Assembly: GCA_000467715.1 (NCBI GenBank)
Contig: AJFK01000229.1
Span: 1-38,040, forward strand
DNA length: 38,040 nucleotides
Source: Hysterium pulicare CBS 123377
Taxonomy: Eukaryota > Ascomycota > Dothideomycetes > Hysteriales > Hysteriaceae
Reading direction: 5' to 3'
This document shows positions 1 through 10,554 of the stretch, in pieces (the stretch's first letter is position 1; each line of letters begins with the position of its first letter). Made by a program: the position numbers and the translations under genes. The notes below the pieces were generated by a model that made no database searches, was not told where the DNA came from, and saw only the letters and a list, made by a program, of their open reading frames with translations.

Positions 1-459
1 GTAGGTGGGGTTGTGGTTTGAACCTACTCTCTAGGTGAACTCTAGTGGATTGGTTTATTTCGCCCCATTTCGAGCAACGACTCTGAGGATTGGGAGCAAA
101 AGTGTGTATTGTATTGGTAAAGCATGGATTTGTCGGAAACAAAAGCGACAGGAGCGTCTAGCAACCAGAGTTGAAAGGCGTTTTAAGGAAAGATCAAGTC
201 GATCCAACACTCATTTGTGTTTAGCCAAATCCTCTTTACAATCCTACCAGCTTTCGCTCAATACAAGATACCAACTGATTTCATGTGTCCTATGACTCCT
301 ATCCCTACAATGCGACGGTATGCCATGTGCGGTGCCTTAGTGCGATGGGGTTTGGTGAGAAGAAGAAGGAAGACACGGAGGAGGAAGTACTTACTTTACG
401 CCCTCATTGACTTCTTTGCAACAACCTCCTTTCCGGTCGACCAAAACTGGCTTTCGTGC
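1..459. other. gene-free left edge
   Basis: I see no supported gene here. The stretch lies downstream of the minus-strand gene that ends at 460. Short open frames exist, but they begin with GTG or TTG and have no splice context, so I treat them as chance. Confidence 0.5.
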
Positions 460-1122
460 CTAATCGTCCCCGCCACAACCCTCCGCTCCTTCACCCTCGT
501 CACCGACAACCTCGATCTCATCACTGCCCTGTGAACTCCAACGTCCCTCATCTTTCCTCCAATCCATCGCTTTCGTCGCCTCAATCACCCTCGCTAAACG
601 CTTGAGCCCATCCCGCCGCTTCTCCGCTTTCAGATCCGCTTTGCTTACCTTTTGTTTCCCGTCCGTAGACTCTCCGGCCTTCATGTCGTTGCCCGCTCCA
701 CCAGCAACCTCTCCGGGCGCCTCCCCCAATCGTACATTCTGCAGCCAAACTTTCACCATGAAGTCAACCTTGGTTTTGATTTTCTTAAAGTTGGGGTGAA
801 CAGTGGTGGATAAAGCTGTGATTTCCTTGGCTACGCTTTCTTCAGCGGCGGTGGTGTTGGTTTCGACAACAACACGGTCTTCTAGGGATGCGTTGGAAGC
901 TGTGGTTTCTTTGGCTGCGGTTCCTTCGGCTTCGGTGACTTTGGCTTCACCTCTCAGTCGCTCTTCTAGGTAGGCGAAGAATTGGTTGGGCGTCATGGTA
1001 GCGAAGATGTGATGCATTGGGTGTTGCATTCTGTGGGAGTTGATGATGTCGTCGATGTTGGCGAGAGAGGAATTTGAGAGGGCGAAGGAAGTGGTGAGAT
1101 GGTGCGCATATGGGCCGTACAT
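460..1122 (-). CDS. hypothetical protein, 220 aa, charged and Ala/Glu-rich
   Basis: I do not recognise this gene. The open frame continues upstream of 1122 without another ATG, so I start at the first ATG, which gives MYGPYAHHL. The N-terminal ~60 residues are His/Met-containing and include a TPNQFFAYLEERL stretch that could be a short helix. The middle is Ala/Thr/Glu-rich low complexity with repeated 'TAAEE/TAAKE' wording. Residues ~145-190 are Lys/Arg-rich, and the tail is acidic and Gly-rich, ending in GCGGDD. There is no signal peptide or membrane segment. An upstream coding exon is possible because the frame is open further 5'. It is transcribed away from the membrane-protein gene at 2220. 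The call rests on frame length and composition only. Confidence 0.5.
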   Translation of the reverse strand: MYGPYAHHLTTSFALSNSSLANIDDIINSHRMQHPMHHIFATMTPNQFFAYLEERLRGEAKVTEAEGTAAKETTASNASLEDRVVVETNTTAAEESVAKEITALSTTVHPNFKKIKTKVDFMVKVWLQNVRLGEAPGEVAGGAGNDMKAGESTDGKQKVSKADLKAEKRRDGLKRLARVIEATKAMDWRKDEGRWSSQGSDEIEVVGDEGEGAEGCGGDD

Positions 1123-2219
1123 ATTGACAGACTGAGATGGTAAGAGAATTTGGTGTCTCGGGATTGAAGTGGGTATGCGGACCGTGCCCACTCTTTTTAG
1201 AGAAGAAAATTGGGGTTGATGTTGAGAGCAAACACCTTTGTATGAGCTTATCAAGGAGGCTCTTTCTGTTGAGGAAGAGATATGGGAAATATTTTTTCAA
1301 GTGGATGGGAGTTGCCTAGGTGATGTTAGTGGGATGGAACTGGAAGCGTTCGAGGCGTACTTGTGGTTGAATACCGTCAACGACTCTCGCGCCCAGAATC
1401 TTCTGTACCATGCGGAGCTGAATGCAAGTGAGAGTCCAAGTTGCAAACAATTCTAATCGCAGTCCCATTCAGGGCTATTCTAATTTACCGCGTTCCGAAA
1501 TTTACCCAGAGGATTCCTAGCCATGGCCTCTCAATGTTCCTCTAGCCTTCCTAAACCCTCAACACCATATTAAAACCTAACAACCGACGATGACGACGCT
1601 AATGAGCTATTTAGATACCCTTTAAGCACTCTAATCGTCATGCACTACCATTTGAATCAGTACTCTGCCTACGGGATAGCTAGGTCAACATCAAGAATTC
1701 GGTGATAGCCTCGGGGTGTCACTTACACCTTAACATTAGATGGAACCATGGAAATATACCAGCAAGCAAAGTTCACGCAAGTGACAAGAAAGCATACTGC
1801 AAGATGGAAGAAGAGTTTAGTAAAGCTCAACCACGCGTAAGCGTTAATCATACATAAGCTCTCAATCACGGTACTGCAAGATGGCAAAACATAAGCGATC
1901 AAGCAACGACCTTCTGTCTTGAGATGCTTGCTTGTTAGCAACATTGCATGGGGGCCGAGTGGCAAGTTTCATGTTTCATTGCATAGTCGAACGGGTAGCG
2001 CCAAGTGTCAATGGGGGCCAAAAGGAAGAGATGGGGCCAAAACCTTCACCCACAACTATTTTAGCAATTCAGCGCCTCGACCTGATGTCTTGTGTGTCCG
2101 TCGACACTCATTTGTACCTGGCATAGAGAAACCGGTCGTTACAATTTCATGAAAGAAAAGGGCAAAATCGCGTTCATTGTGACTATCCAGCATCAAAGCG
2201 GAGATAGCTTTGGCCCCAA
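1123..2219. other. divergent intergenic region
   Basis: This is the shared upstream region between the minus-strand gene at 460-1122 and the plus-strand gene at 2220. I see no convincing coding frame, repeat or RNA gene. It should contain both promoters, but I cannot pick out a clear TATA box. Confidence 0.5.
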
Positions 2220-3497
2220 ATGATGGCTGAATCACCTTTCGTCGGGTTCGTCGCCGATCCAAACTGCGGCCGCGGCACGATTCAGATTCTCTGGCAATGC
2301 CTTACGACAATTTTTCTCTGCATTTACACTGTGCTTCACCTCAACATACCCCGAGAACCGGAGACCATGCGCCAGTCCGCGAAACGAATAACACCATGGA
2401 TCCTGGCTGGCATTCTAGCTCCGGAGATCATCTGCTTTCGGGCTATGCGAGAACTGTACTCGGCACGGCAGGTGAGAAAGAGATGGAATGAGCATTTCTC
2501 AGATGGTGAAATCAGCCTACAGCAGGCCTTCCTGATGTTATCATCGGGTGTTATTCTCGAGGGACAGAGGGAGGTGGAGAAGAAGGACCCTCTCAACGGT
2601 GCCAGTCGTGCCGTTACCCTTAACACACGGGTAGTCTCTCTCCAAATGGAGATAACACTCTACACTGGCGGAATCTCCGGGCGAGAAATCAGCCAAGCCC
2701 TGCCCACCGACATCGAAATCGGCGCGCTCAGTAAAGCAAATCTGATATCCAAATTGATAACCAGCTTCCAGGCTCTATGGGTCGTCGCACAAATCATTAC
2801 TCGGCTCTCACAGTCTCTAGACGTCTCTCTACTCGAAGTTTTGACAGCCGGATCTATCTCCATGGCTGTTCTGGCGTACTTCTTTTGGTTTTCCAAGCCT
2901 TATAGCATTGGCATGGCTGTACGACGCGACCTTGGACCCAATCCACCCTGGGTCCATCAGTTTGACGTGCGTCAATCCGACGAGAACTCAACGGATCCGT
3001 CTGCATACAACGAGATGTATTTCCTATGGGACTGGGTTGATCCTAGTTTCGTAGGAATACAAAATCTCGATCACTTCATGACAAAAGCGAAGCGGCTGTG
3101 GATCAATATACTTCTAACGGGCGTCTTTGCTGGTATCCATCTGGCGGCATGGAATTACCGTTTCCCAACCGCTGCCGAGAAGTGGCTATGGAGAGCTTCG
3201 TCGATCACTATTGCCGTAACGCCGCTCGTTGTGGTGGCTCTTGTGACTATTCTTAGTCTAAGGGCGGATATCAAATCTGAGGAGGGTAGAAATAGACGGA
3301 TGTTAATGGCGCGCAGGAGGAGAGAAGGACAGGTGGACCCTAAGAGACTGTCGAAGGCTATATCGCCGCTTCTGGTGCTGTATGGCCTTGCGAGGCTGTA
3401 TATCATCATTGAATCTTTTGCAAGCCTGCGCGCTTCCCCGGCCAGTACATACCAGCTGCCAACATGGACATCGTACTGGGGCCACGTGGGATCCTAA
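2220..3497 (+). CDS. conserved fungal multi-spanning membrane protein, 425 aa
   Basis: The single-exon protein resembles a widespread, functionally uncharacterised fungal membrane family. In my memory of that family, members open with a Gly-Arg-Gly-Thr motif running into the first membrane helix and an HLNIP sequence. Here the N-terminus reads CGRGTIQILWQCL and then VLHLNIP at about residues 17-44. Further hydrophobic segments lie at about 57-75, 185-235 (two), 295-315, 320-345 and 375-400. The last contains the LYGLARLYIIIESFASLR ending typical of the family, followed by a short YQLPTWTSYW tail, so the C-terminus looks complete. Two consecutive ATGs open the frame and I took the first. No enzymatic motif is visible and the role is unknown. 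It converges on the MFS gene with a ~500 nt spacer. Confidence 0.8.
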   Translation: MMAESPFVGFVADPNCGRGTIQILWQCLTTIFLCIYTVLHLNIPREPETMRQSAKRITPWILAGILAPEIICFRAMRELYSARQVRKRWNEHFSDGEISLQQAFLMLSSGVILEGQREVEKKDPLNGASRAVTLNTRVVSLQMEITLYTGGISGREISQALPTDIEIGALSKANLISKLITSFQALWVVAQIITRLSQSLDVSLLEVLTAGSISMAVLAYFFWFSKPYSIGMAVRRDLGPNPPWVHQFDVRQSDENSTDPSAYNEMYFLWDWVDPSFVGIQNLDHFMTKAKRLWINILLTGVFAGIHLAAWNYRFPTAAEKWLWRASSITIAVTPLVVVALVTILSLRADIKSEEGRNRRMLMARRRREGQVDPKRLSKAISPLLVLYGLARLYIIIESFASLRASPASTYQLPTWTSYWGHVGS

Positions 3498-3999
3498 GGA
3501 CTTTCTCCCTCCTATAAACGTCGACTGATCTGATCGACAAAGGCTAAAGACAGCCCACTTTCTGCTTAGTCGGATGTTTTCCTCAATCAGTTTTGTCCGT
3601 AATGTCGGTAGCGATCTCATCCATGTTTTTTCCTAAATAAGGAATGAATGCATATCCCTTGCACGTTCTATTTTTTTAGGTTTTGGGAGGTGGAGGCTAT
3701 CGCGTTACCGTATGACTCTCAAGGTCGGCACAGAGGTGGAGCGATAGAGTATCAAGGTCCATCTATGGGTCATCAAAAAAGCTGGGAAGGAAGGTAGATT
3801 GAAGAGAATTATCCGTGAGGAAATGGTTAGGGTCTACGACATTCTTGATAGAGAGTAGGAAGTAATAGTACATTTGAATTCTATCCCATGTTCAGAAAAA
3901 ATTGACCCGATAGCTCCACCGTGACATATCTACCACTAATCCTTGAACTCCAATCTCTAGGCCATCCAAAGCCATCTCAGAACTTCATCGGCGGCGCCC
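3498..3999. other. convergent intergenic spacer
   Basis: This spacer lies between the 3' ends of the membrane-protein gene and the MFS gene. It should hold two terminator/poly(A) regions. I see no coding frame or repeat. Confidence 0.5.
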
Positions 4000-6034
4000 T
4001 CAAACCGTTCCTACATCCTTCTCTTCCTTCTCTTCCCTACCTTCACCCTCCTTCTTCTCTTCGCTCTTGACAGCGAACCTACTCCTCGCCCTCAAGCTCT
4101 CTCCAAACCTCCACAAAGCCAACAACATGATCGCGCATCCCACGGTAAGCCCGCCTAGTATACTGACACCTTTGCCAATTCCCAAGTTGATCATCATGGG
4201 TCGCGAGAAATGGATTGCGCCGGCAGCGAGACCACTTCTTGCGACGTCGTTCGCGGCGAAGAGGGAGGCGGTGTAGGTTGGGTAGATGAGGGGGATGTAG
4301 AGGAAAAGGCCTGTGAGTAAAAGGGTTAGTCACCAGTAAAGAGCGAGGAAGCAAAATTAAGGGAGTGAAATCGCTTCTAAAGTGGAGGTCTCGAGGAAGA
4401 TTGTGATTAGGGGGGAGGAAAGCATACCTTGCACAATGTAGAAGATACCTCCTACCGTAAGTCCGATGCCAATAATAGGAGCGATCCAGTGAATGGAGGG
4501 GTTTGAGGTCCAAGCTGAGAAAGTCAGCAGGCGTACGGTTGAAGTGGAGATAGGCGGAAACATCGGACTTACCAAACATGAACATCCCAATAGGGACCAT
4601 CACGCTGCCTACGATAGCCACGCGTAATAAATCCTCCAGACGCCCAAGACCCTTGGTCGCTACGTGTCGGTCGATGGTCATGTACCAATAGAGGGCGTAG
4701 AGTGGCGCCAGAATGATGAGGGAGATAAGTACCGACAAGAAGACGAGGCCCGACTGTCCGAGGTTGAATCCGTACATGACAGGAAAAACCAGCGGCACGG
4801 ATTCGAAGAAGGAGTAAAAGATACCGTAGAGAAGCGCAGCTGGAGAAGAATTAGTATTCATACGGTCAGCCTTGTTGGTTCGGGCATACTGTAGACAGTA
4901 GAGAATAAGATGGCGGGATCAAGCGCGTTGAGCTCCCATGGTTCTGAGAAGATACGTTAGCTGACTTTAGTTGCTGATAGGATTCGAGGAACTCGTACTT
5001 ATCAAAGCATCGAAGATGATTTCTTTGGGGGATAGATGTTTTTGGTCGATCTCGGATTTGCTTTGTATGCTGGGATTGTTCAGAGTTCGCCGGAGGCGGC
5101 GCGCACGCCGCAGTAAGATAGTCGATGCTGAAGTCTCCGGCAAGAAGAAGAACATGACGAGAAACATTGGCCCCGAAGCCCAGAGCATCTCCCATTGAGT
5201 CCATCTCCAGTCCTCGGCTTGAACACTGAAGCCGGAAATAATGGGCCCAAGCGCGGGACCAAGGGTTGCGGAAGCTGCCCAAGCGATGACTATATACGGC
5301 AACTTCACTGGCGCAAACTAGTGGATGTTAGTTAACAACTAAAGCATCGTAGTTAAGCAGCTTACGAGATCTCCGAATGAAGCACCAGCCGTGGCCAGAC
5401 ATGGTGACCCAAAGAAACCCTGCAAAAATCTCAAAACAAGCAGACCAGGGAAGTTGTCGACGACTGCGCCAAGAAGGGTGAATATAACGAAGAGGCCAAG
5501 GGTTGGAACGTATGGTGGATTGCGCCCTATGATCGGGATTTCGCTCAACGGAGACCAGAGAATAGGTCCGACTCCGTAACCCACGACGTAGAGGCTGAGA
5601 CCCAAGGCGGCAGTGCCTGGCCCAACACCAAAATGAATCATAATATCTTGCTCGCTTGGCGCATAGATTGAAGAGCCGACGTATACCACGAAGGTGTAGA
5701 TGCACAAGACGAAAGCCACAAAGCATTTCTTCTTCAAACTCCACTGCTGGGGATTATCGGGATCGTCGGTACTGTACCACCCAACCAGGATCTTGCCGTC
5801 AGATGATTTGACGGGATGTAGAGTTCGATCATGTTTGTCGATATCATCCGTATCGGAAGAGGCAGATAGTTCGCCATCTGCGGTGAGGCCATCGACGTTG
5901 TCTGCCTTTGGAGAGCTCTCGGGGATCGGGAATGGCAGCTCGAAAGTGGAACTTTCGTCAACGAAATATTGTTCCTTGCTTCGTATGAGCTGGATTAGCT
6001 GTCCGAACGTTGAATCACGAATCAAGTCCAACAT
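4000..6034 (-). CDS. MFS drug:H+ antiporter, DHA1 (FLR1/Mdr1-like), six exons, 568 aa
   Basis: This is a proton-coupled efflux transporter of the fungal plasma membrane, in the DHA1 group that contains yeast Flr1. Exons read on the minus strand are 6034-5366, 5317-4999, 4943-4890, 4839-4573, 4514-4428 and 4310-4000. All introns have GT..AG ends and compatible phases, and the sum is 1707 nt. The N-terminus MLDLIRDSTFGQLIQLI and the ILVGWYSTDDPDNPQQWS motif just before TM1 are hallmarks of this subfamily. About 12 membrane segments are present, including GFFGSPCLATAGASFGDL (TM4-5) and the ALGPALGPIISGF-type sequence in the TM5 region. The tail is Lys/Glu-rich. It is divergent from gene A across 1.4 kb holding two CGG-N4-CCG palindromes. 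The substrate cannot be told. The gene looks intact. Confidence 0.9.
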
Positions 6035-6354
6035 GATCCTGCGCGTAGGAATCGAGGATGGTTGCTAGTTGAAGAAGGAAATATGACAATGAAGGGCGGT
6101 TGCCTCGGGGTTAGAGGTCTTTTAAAGGTCCCAAAGAGTGGGTACTTCATCCTATCTGCCTGTATGACTAAGAAAGCAACAACTGGTGAAATTTGAAAGG
6201 TACACGTTATGCAGACTCGGCGTTAATGTCGCCATTTCCGGGCTGAGAGATTATGCGGATACGATCTGCTATTCTGACCCATGGATCCACAAATTCATCC
6301 TTGAAATAGTCAGCTTTGAAATCAGGTATGAAAAGCATAAAAACAGTGAGCATC

Positions 6355-6367
6355 CCGGAATTCCGAG
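6355..6367. promoter_or_regulatory. CGG-N4-CCG palindrome, copy 1
   Basis: The sequence CCGGAATTCCGAG contains a perfect 10-bp palindrome with inverted CGG triplets, the form bound by many Zn2Cys6 regulators. It lies 321 nt upstream of the MFS start codon. An identical 13-mer recurs at 6611. Binding is inferred. Confidence 0.4.
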
Positions 6368-6610
6368 GTCATTGCCATTGGGATGTAGTACAGTAAATCC
6401 TATTAACATCGGATAGAGATCAAGCTAGTAGAATGAGTCATCTCGTCAGATGTCATCACTGCTGCTGCCCTGAGCTTTCGTACACATGCACGACTGCGCC
6501 AACGTTATCTAACACGACGTGAGGGTAAAGGAACGAATGAGTTGAAGTACGAGTTACCGTTATCATGTAAGGCTGATGTTTCCTGTTAAGCGAGCCCAAT
6601 CAGAACTTTT

Positions 6611-6623
6611 CCGGAATTCCGAG
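6611..6623. promoter_or_regulatory. CGG-N4-CCG palindrome, copy 2
   Basis: This is an exact second copy of the 13-mer CCGGAATTCCGAG, in the same orientation and 256 nt from copy 1. Pairs of such sites upstream of efflux-pump genes would suit regulation by a Zn2Cys6 factor, but no factor is identified here. Confidence 0.4.
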
Positions 6624-7339
6624 TGGAGACGGCGATTATTGATAATCCAGCCGAACCGTAATCTCTGACTCTGACCGGGAAAAGCAACCAAAGGATCTGC
6701 GTCGGGCCGTAGTACGGGGCTGCCTCCATTTGAAGTCCAGAAGCGCTACAGTCCGCTTTTCGTCCGAATCGCAGTTCTCATTGGAATATGCAACCCAGAC
6801 GAATGTCTGGCTATAGACTGTTCTTAACAAGCTCTCGTCTCCTTCTTTCTGACGTCGCTTCAGCTATAATATTGACCGCTTACCACGCAGTAGGTTTTGG
6901 TGATTTGATCACGTGATGTAGCCCTCGCTGCATGGGTTTGTGCCACTTTGTCGGTATGCAGGCCATATCAACGCAATCAATGCCTGGAAGCCTTGCGGAG
7001 ATAGGTTGCGAAAAAACTGGGGGCTTCCAGGGGAAGCTCCTATTTTCTCTAAGACTCATCACTCTCGACAGCTCAGGATGGAAAGCGTCTTCAAAACGAG
7101 ACCAAGACACACATAGTTGGTACCATATGGCTTCTCACTAGTAAGGTATTTAGTGAACTCTACTAACAGCTCATATTCGCACTGGCTTCAGGTGATAGTG
7201 TATGCTGGCCTCAATGAATTACCCATTGCACTAATCTCATGACCGCGGTTAGCCTCGCAATACCAGCGCTTACCCGCTATACTTTTCAGATTCCATTGAT
7301 TGCTTCATGTCCATTTTCAAGCTTGTCAAATCCCCAGTC

Positions 7340-7348
7340 TATATAAAA
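7340..7348 (+). promoter_or_regulatory. TATA box of gene A
   Basis: TATATAAAA lies 87 nt before the start codon of gene A. A pyrimidine-rich stretch and a CA-rich leader follow, as in highly expressed or inducible fungal genes. Confidence 0.65.
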
Positions 7349-7434
7349 GTACCAACTTCTCTATCATGTTCTAACTCGGGCTTTCCAAACAAACAACCAT
7401 TTCTCAACTCTCCTCGGTAACAGCCAAACACACA

Positions 7435-8177
7435 ATGCCACACTTTCCCGTTAGAAAGAAGCGTCCTCCAACCAAGGATTCTACTCCGAAAGAACCATCA
7501 ACGAAGAAAAAGCGCCGAACTCGCAGCAAGAAATCTCCTGGCCTTACACGCTCATCTTCTAACATGGACTTTCAGCAAGCTTCCGTTGAGGTGTCAAAGC
7601 CTTTCCGCCAACGAGAGGAGCCTATCCGGAAGCAGTGGGTTAATGTTAAATGGCCGAGCAAGTTGGAAATTGCTCAGGATCTAGAGACTAACGGCAGAGC
7701 GCCACGAGGTAATCCTAAGTTTGGTTCGACACCCTCTGCTGAGACCATGCCAGTTGAAAGCAATGGCAACAAGCAACTCATGCACCATGACTCTGAGTCT
7801 GAAGCAACGTGGTCAGAGTGCTCTGAGCCCGAGAAGATGGACCTAAGGGGCGACTTTAGGGACATCGATTGGCCCTCAAGTACTTCTTCAACAGCTAAGT
7901 CGAGCGATAGCTCGAAAGCTTCTCGTAAGAGACTTTCTATTTATGCCATCAAGCGAGTTGACGAGCTACTAAAGGTCGTCTAGTGAACTCCGATCTCTAC
8001 TTCAGCTCTCTATCCTTAGAACCCGACTTTGATTACTGCAGGGTGAAGAGCGACACACCGCCGCCCGTGGAGCGTGATGGTTGGGTCAAGCTCACGCATG
8101 TTCCAGCTGCAACAAACGGACAGCCGTTCAAACAGAAGCTTACGCAACCCCTCAAAAAGAAAGGGAAGAAGAAGTAG
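7435..8177 (+). CDS. array gene A: small basic/acidic protein, 227 aa, one intron
   Basis: Unrecognised gene. The start is ATG 7435, 87 nt after a TATA box. Exon 1 runs 7435-7924. A 59-nt intron (7925-7983) opens with GTAAGA, has a CTACTAAAG branch-like site and ends CTAG. Exon 2 runs to 8177. The second exon has no ATG of its own, so it is only readable if spliced. The N-terminus is strongly basic (KKKRRTRSKK, a likely nuclear or nucleolar signal), the middle is acidic and Ser-rich, and the tail ends in KKKGKKK. The motif ERDGWVKL (Trp 197) matches the acidic-W-x-x-[VIL] pattern found in B-F, but here ~30 residues remain after it. No signal peptide. Grouping A with B-F rests on position, TATA promoter, size and this weak motif. 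Confidence 0.6.
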
Positions 8178-9031
8178 TGATACTGCTGTTTGGCGTGTTC
8201 CCGCGCCAGACCTAAGCAGACGCTACTAAGGTGGGAACTTGGTACAACTGGATTTATGTGCTAGCATATGCTAGTGGTCAAGGTATATATTTCAACCGAT
8301 CGAGAATTAGGTTTGGGGGGCGATGTGGGAAGCTGGGTTGATGGGTAGTTTTGGCGCGGTCAAGTTGTTCGATCGCACACTAATGGGTATGCTGTAGCAA
8401 ACTGCTATTCGTAGGACTACGATGGTACCTATCAGTAATTACCAACAATGGTGCAATATCCTACCCCTCCATCATGGTATCGTATTGCTCATCTATGTAG
8501 TAACGTCAGCGTTTGAGTTTTGCTGTCTCCTCTGGGCCTCAGCGCTGCCACGATAGCTTCGCCTTCAAACGAACAGCTGAACATGTCCTACCTTAACCCA
8601 TCGACATATCATGGTGCACATACATATAACCCACTGTGCATTTGTTAGTTACTGAGTCTCTCTTACTGAGCTTCTCATTCCCTTGATTCGTACTTCTCAT
8701 CCGAAAGTTCCAGTTATGAAGGGGCGCATTCACTCATTTCGTAGCACCTGGATGGCGAACGCCATCGTGAATTCGAGGTGACACTTGTAATGAAATGAGT
8801 GGATCAACATGAAGCTGGGTGACATGCATAGTAGATCAGCGACCGGGAACACACGTTGTAGGAAGTTGACGGCTTATAAAATATCCTCTTCGCCTTATAC
8901 TCTTCTTCTTCTACACCATCGTGGAAAACCAACTGCATCGTGAACTCTCTAACGAAAAGCCTTTCCGCGATCTAAAAGTCAGCGACTTGATCATAAAACT
9001 CTCTATACGTACTTTGTCTAACATTGTGGAA
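8178..9031. other. intergenic region A-B with promoter of gene B
   Basis: This 854 nt stretch has no supported coding frame. Its last ~160 nt contain a TATA box followed by a CT-rich initiator region (CTTCTTCTTC near 8902) and the leader of gene B. Confidence 0.5.
8875..8881 (+). promoter_or_regulatory. TATA box of gene B
   Basis: TATAAAA lies 157 nt upstream of the chosen ATG of gene B. An earlier in-frame GTG at 8921 is not an expected fungal start. Confidence 0.55.
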
Positions 9032-9871
9032 ATGCCTACCATCTTCCAGAACGTGCACTCGTATGCACGCCCTTGGGTCCGCCATGGAAAGGATCTCGCA
9101 AAGCAAGCTTTCAAGACTGCGCGTGAGGTCCAAATAGTCAACCGAGCGGGAGCGGACCCCACCTCTTCCTCCTCTCCTTGCTCTAGTTCTCCACCCAGTG
9201 CAACAGCATCACCCTCGTCGGTTATAGTTAGGTCGTCCGCCTCGCCTAACTTTAAATCAACCACACCCGTCAACGTTCCGCGCCCGGGATCAGCCCGCCG
9301 CATCACCGCTTCGTCAATGCAGCGCAACGGCTCGCCTCTGGCGCAATGGGAGTTTGTAGCGCATCCACTGAAATGCGTGGGATATGTTCAGGGTACTGCA
9401 AACCCGATCATGGTGCCCTTCTCCGACCCGCGAAGGGAGGTGGTCCAGGTTAATCCTGAGTACTTGCAGAGCTGGCTCGACAACGCCTTGCAGGCCCGGA
9501 CTGTGGTTCTTAGCAAGAATGGGCCGACCTCTTTCGGTATGCGGATAGATGCTCCTGCGGGACCCTCCGAGGGAAGTGGGCAAAAAGTGAACTATACGCG
9601 TAAAGCCAGTTACGGGACCGTTGGCAGTTTTGGAAGTCTGGGAGATGTGAGTCTTACGGGGCTAAGTGTCCACACCATCGAAGATTACTTTGATGAAGAT
9701 GAAGGTAAGTTCACTTATCCGCCGAAGAAGTCCTGCATCTGTGCTGCGCCCGATCCTGATAGTAAGATAGACTACCCTGTCGCTCCTCTTGGAGATGAAG
9801 AATGGACGTGGATAGCAGCGGAGGAGGCCATAGAGCGGGACGGACATCTCCAAGTTCCCATTCGTTGCTGA
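9032..9871 (+). CDS. array gene B: Ser-rich protein with acidic-Trp tail, 279 aa
   Basis: Unrecognised gene. The frame is open from 8921, but the first ATG is at 9032 and gives MPTIFQNVHSYARPWVRHGK. Residues ~45-95 are Ser/Pro low complexity. A more ordered region follows, from LAQWEFVAHPLKCVGYVQG through a Trp/Asn/Gln-containing stretch (~residues 108-160). Near the end, GDEEWTWIAAEEAIER (Trp 258) aligns with the tails of C-F, but the protein continues ten residues past the common end point. A perfect GTAAGT at 9705 with an AG at 9770 would remove 66 nt in frame, so an optional or constitutive small intron there is possible; it would not alter the tail. No signal peptide or membrane helix. 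Confidence 0.6.
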   Translation: MPTIFQNVHSYARPWVRHGKDLAKQAFKTAREVQIVNRAGADPTSSSSPCSSSPPSATASPSSVIVRSSASPNFKSTTPVNVPRPGSARRITASSMQRNGSPLAQWEFVAHPLKCVGYVQGTANPIMVPFSDPRREVVQVNPEYLQSWLDNALQARTVVLSKNGPTSFGMRIDAPAGPSEGSGQKVNYTRKASYGTVGSFGSLGDVSLTGLSVHTIEDYFDEDEGKFTYPPKKSCICAAPDPDSKIDYPVAPLGDEEWTWIAAEEAIERDGHLQVPIRC

Positions 9872-10554
9872 GTCCAGTAGCTGTAGTATAAAAGTTAAAT
9901 TTTGCCTGAATAAGGTAAGTACTCCCAACTATGAGCGCTGCCTCGTAGATAGACCGCGTCTGCCCTGCGCGCAGTGCTAATCTGTAGACAGATTTTCTCT
10001 TCCGGGTTGACGTACTGACGGAGGTGTTTCCCGAGTCATGGATTCGTCCCGTCAAGAGGAATTTTAGAGCCGTGGTGCGAGTGAGTACTTCGACCTCCGT
10101 AGGTTGTGCCCGGCATGCACCTTCTCATATCTGGGAGCTAGGATGGCTCTTCAATGTCCAGCAAGAACACATCCAATTATCTGCAGCCCTCTGATTCCGG
10201 CGTTGCGGAGGTATTTAGTGGTGCGGCCACTACAGCTTCCGCTCCATGATGGATACCTCGGACCATCCCTCGATACCCCAGGCCTGGCAATAGGACATAC
10301 TCGATGACGGCGTTATAGTTCGGCATCATTCTGATCTTCTAAGTTTTCTTGCCAACACTTTCTCTTCATTTTCTTAACGAATTCAAAAGTCTTATAATCT
10401 TTCAAAAGCGGCGGTGTTGTAGGTTCGATGAATTATGGATGTTGGTAGTAATGTAAACACAGGAGATAAAAACCGAGTTACCGGGGCGCATCGACGTTGC
10501 TTATTATCATGCTTTCAATTAAAGTTCATCTGTCTCATCATCAGCACGTCAATT

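Larger units (their letters stand above)
6035..7434. other. divergent promoter region between MFS gene and gene A
   Basis: This 1.4 kb stretch has no supported gene. It carries two identical 13-mers containing the palindrome CGGAATTCCG (6355-6367 and 6611-6623), a TTTAAAAG-like sequence near 6118-6125 that could serve the MFS gene, a CACGTG E-box-like hexamer near 6910, and the TATA box of gene A at 7340. Confidence 0.5.

Noticed and set aside
4000-6034. The fragmented MFS reading frame as a pseudogene.
   Set aside because: Five introns with standard ends and matching phases restore a full-length 568-residue transporter.
8921-9031. N-terminal extension of gene B from a GTG codon.
   Set aside because: GTG initiation is not expected in a fungal nuclear gene, and the ATG at 9032 follows the TATA box at a reasonable distance.
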